Origin: Actinomycetota bacterium
GTDB taxonomy: Bacteria > Actinomycetota > Thermoleophilia > Gaiellales > Gaiellaceae
NCBI GenBank assembly: GCA_013812465.1
Contig: JACCTK010000126.1
Location: 1 to 7,666 of the forward strand
Direction of reading: 5' to 3'
Length of the DNA stretch: 7,666 bases
Position numbers and translations under genes: made by a program. Shown one piece after another: positions 6,735-7,666 of the stretch (position 1 is the first letter of the stretch; the number at the start of each line of letters is the position of its first letter). Below the pieces are notes generated by a model that saw nothing but the letters and a program-made list of their open reading frames with translations, did not search any database and was not told where the DNA came from.

Positions 6735-6751
6735 AGCGTTGGAACAGGATG

Positions 6752-7210
6752 ATGCAGAGCGTGACGATCCTGCCGTTCGAGCAGTTCTACGAACAGCACC
6801 GTTCCGAAGTGATCCGGCTTCTTCGGCGCCGAGTCGGCGCCGATCGGGCGGAGGACGCCTTCCAAGAGACCTTCCTGCGCGCGCTGCAGGCATATCGGCG
6901 CCTCGAACACGGGGAGCACCTGCGAGCCTGGGTGCTCACGATCGCAGGCAATGTCGCCATCGACACGCTGCGCCGAACGCGACCCCAGAGCGAGCTCGTC
7001 GAAACCGGAGCCGAAGACGATCGTCCCGCCTTCGAGGAGCTCGCGCCGATGACAGACGGACTCCCGCCCAAGGAGCGCGCAGCCGTCGTGCTCCGGTACG
7101 GATACGACCTTCCCTACGACCAGATCGCAGCGGCACTCTGCTCGAGCGAGGAAGCGGCCCGGCAGGCCGCCTCGACGGGTGTGCGCCGGCTGCGCAGGAG
7201 GAGCCAATGA
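6752..7210 (+). CDS. Short ECF-like sigma-70 family RNA polymerase sigma factor
   Basis: Two-domain sigma factor of 152 aa from this start, expected to direct RNA polymerase to a specific promoter set. Sigma region 2 covers about residues 8-80: FEQFYEQHRSEVIRLLRRR, then region 2.2-like EDAFQETFLRALQAYRRL, then LRAWVLTIAGNVAIDTLRR, which contains the region 2.3-2.4 helix. After a short acidic linker, sigma region 4 (about 103-150) contains LPPKERAAVVLRYGYDLPY and a helix-turn-helix with DQIAAALCSSEEAARQ. No C-terminal sensor extension is present. Possible starts are ATG 6722, 6749, 6752 and GTG 6761; none has a strong Shine-Dalgarno, so the N-terminus is uncertain by about 10 residues either way. 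No anti-sigma gene is visible; instead the stop codon overlaps an alkyltransferase start by 4 nt. The regulon is unknown. Confidence 0.88.
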   Translation: MQSVTILPFEQFYEQHRSEVIRLLRRRVGADRAEDAFQETFLRALQAYRRLEHGEHLRAWVLTIAGNVAIDTLRRTRPQSELVETGAEDDRPAFEELAPMTDGLPPKERAAVVLRYGYDLPYDQIAAALCSSEEAARQAASTGVRRLRRRSQ

Positions 7211-7666
7211 CCGTCTCTCCCGATCTCGACCGCCGCTTCCGCGAAACCGCAACGACCATGGGCCTTGTGGACATGGGCTTCGATGTCGTCGACTCGCCCG
7301 TGGGGCCACTGTTCGTCGCAGCCTCCGAGCAGGGGCTCGCAGCCATCTCCTTCGATTCCGAGCCCGAGGCTCAGCTCGAGCGCCTCGCCCGCATCGCCGG
7401 GCCTCGCGTCCTCCGCTCTTCCCGCAGCGTGGCCGAAGCGCGCCGCGAGCTCGATCAGTACTTCTCGGGACGGAGGCAGGCGTTCGACCTGACCCTCGAT
7501 CTCCGCGCGCTACCGCCGTTCACAGTCTCCGTCCTCCAAGAGCTCGCCCGCGTGCCGTACGGGGAGACGACGACCTACGGCGCTCTCGCCGCGCGAGTCG
7601 GCCGCCCGCGCGCGGCACGAGCCGTAGGCACGGTGATGAACCGGAACCGCATCCCGATCGTCCTTC
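7207..7666 (+). CDS. Methylated-DNA-[protein]-cysteine S-methyltransferase (Ogt/MGMT type), 3' part beyond right edge
   Basis: DNA repair protein that transfers alkyl groups from O6-alkylguanine to its own cysteine. The 153 visible codons show a stretch of about 24 residues before the family begins, an N-terminal RNase-H-like domain (about 25-98, with FDVVDSPVGPLFVAAS at 25-40) and the helix-turn-helix DNA-binding domain: PPFTVSVLQELARVPYGETT (103-122), Tyr124 (equivalent to human Tyr114), and ARAVG (137-141) with Arg138 as the arginine finger. The window ends after IPIVL, one codon before the expected PCHR(V/I) motif, so the active cysteine cannot be checked. The ATG at 7207 is well supported by AGGAGG at 7196-7201 (5-nt spacing) and by a 4-nt ATGA overlap with the sigma gene, which implies co-expression. 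Base composition matches the neighbours. Confidence 0.93.
   Translation, partial: MTVSPDLDRRFRETATTMGLVDMGFDVVDSPVGPLFVAASEQGLAAISFDSEPEAQLERLARIAGPRVLRSSRSVAEARRELDQYFSGRRQAFDLTLDLRALPPFTVSVLQELARVPYGETTTYGALAARVGRPRAARAVGTVMNRNRIPIVL

Noticed and set aside
6722..6751. Extended sigma factor start at ATG 6722
   Set aside because: It would leave only 2 nt between divergent start codons, overlap the kinase ribosome site and add residues with no family similarity; not fully excluded.

Overview
The window reads as a chromosomal core region of a high-GC bacterium, probably an actinobacterium; the placement toward Thermoleophilia/Gaiellales-like lineages is inference from gene order and protein style. 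About 78% of it is the start of a dcw (division and cell wall) cluster on the minus strand. No phage, insertion sequence, CRISPR array, tRNA or rRNA was seen.

Layout, in transcription order on the minus strand: a PfkB-family sugar kinase (6719-5892), a 157-bp intergenic region, mraZ (5734-5303), rsmH (5337-4378), ftsL (4378-4043), ftsI (4046-2358), murE (2335-878), a 189-bp gap, and the first 229 codons of murF (688-1, running off the left edge). From mraZ to ftsI every junction overlaps (35, 1 and 4 nt) and murE follows after 22 nt, so this is one translationally coupled operon. MraZ regulates it, RsmH modifies 16S rRNA, FtsL and FtsI act in septal peptidoglycan synthesis, and MurE and MurF add DAP and D-Ala-D-Ala to the UDP-MurNAc peptide. 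The DNPR motif in MurE points to a meso-diaminopimelate wall.

On the plus strand, divergent from the kinase, are a short ECF-like sigma factor (6752-7210) and, overlapping its stop codon by 4 nt, a gene for an O6-alkylguanine-DNA alkyltransferase (7207 to the right edge, cut just before the expected PCHR active site).

Non-coding content is more unusual than the genes. (1) Upstream of mraZ are four GTGGG-like direct repeats at an exact 10-bp period, overlapping a plausible promoter: a clear MraZ operator. (2) Three copies of an element built on the palindrome ACAGTGCCTGGCACTGT lie in the same orientation. Two are tandem in the murE-murF gap and one is between the kinase and mraZ. In two copies the palindrome centre sits exactly 50 nt from the stop codon of the preceding gene. 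(3) The MurF fragment seems to lack the lysine that is carbamylated in well-studied Mur ligases. I saw no complete novel multi-gene system; the best leads are the repeat family and the coupled sigma/alkyltransferase pair.
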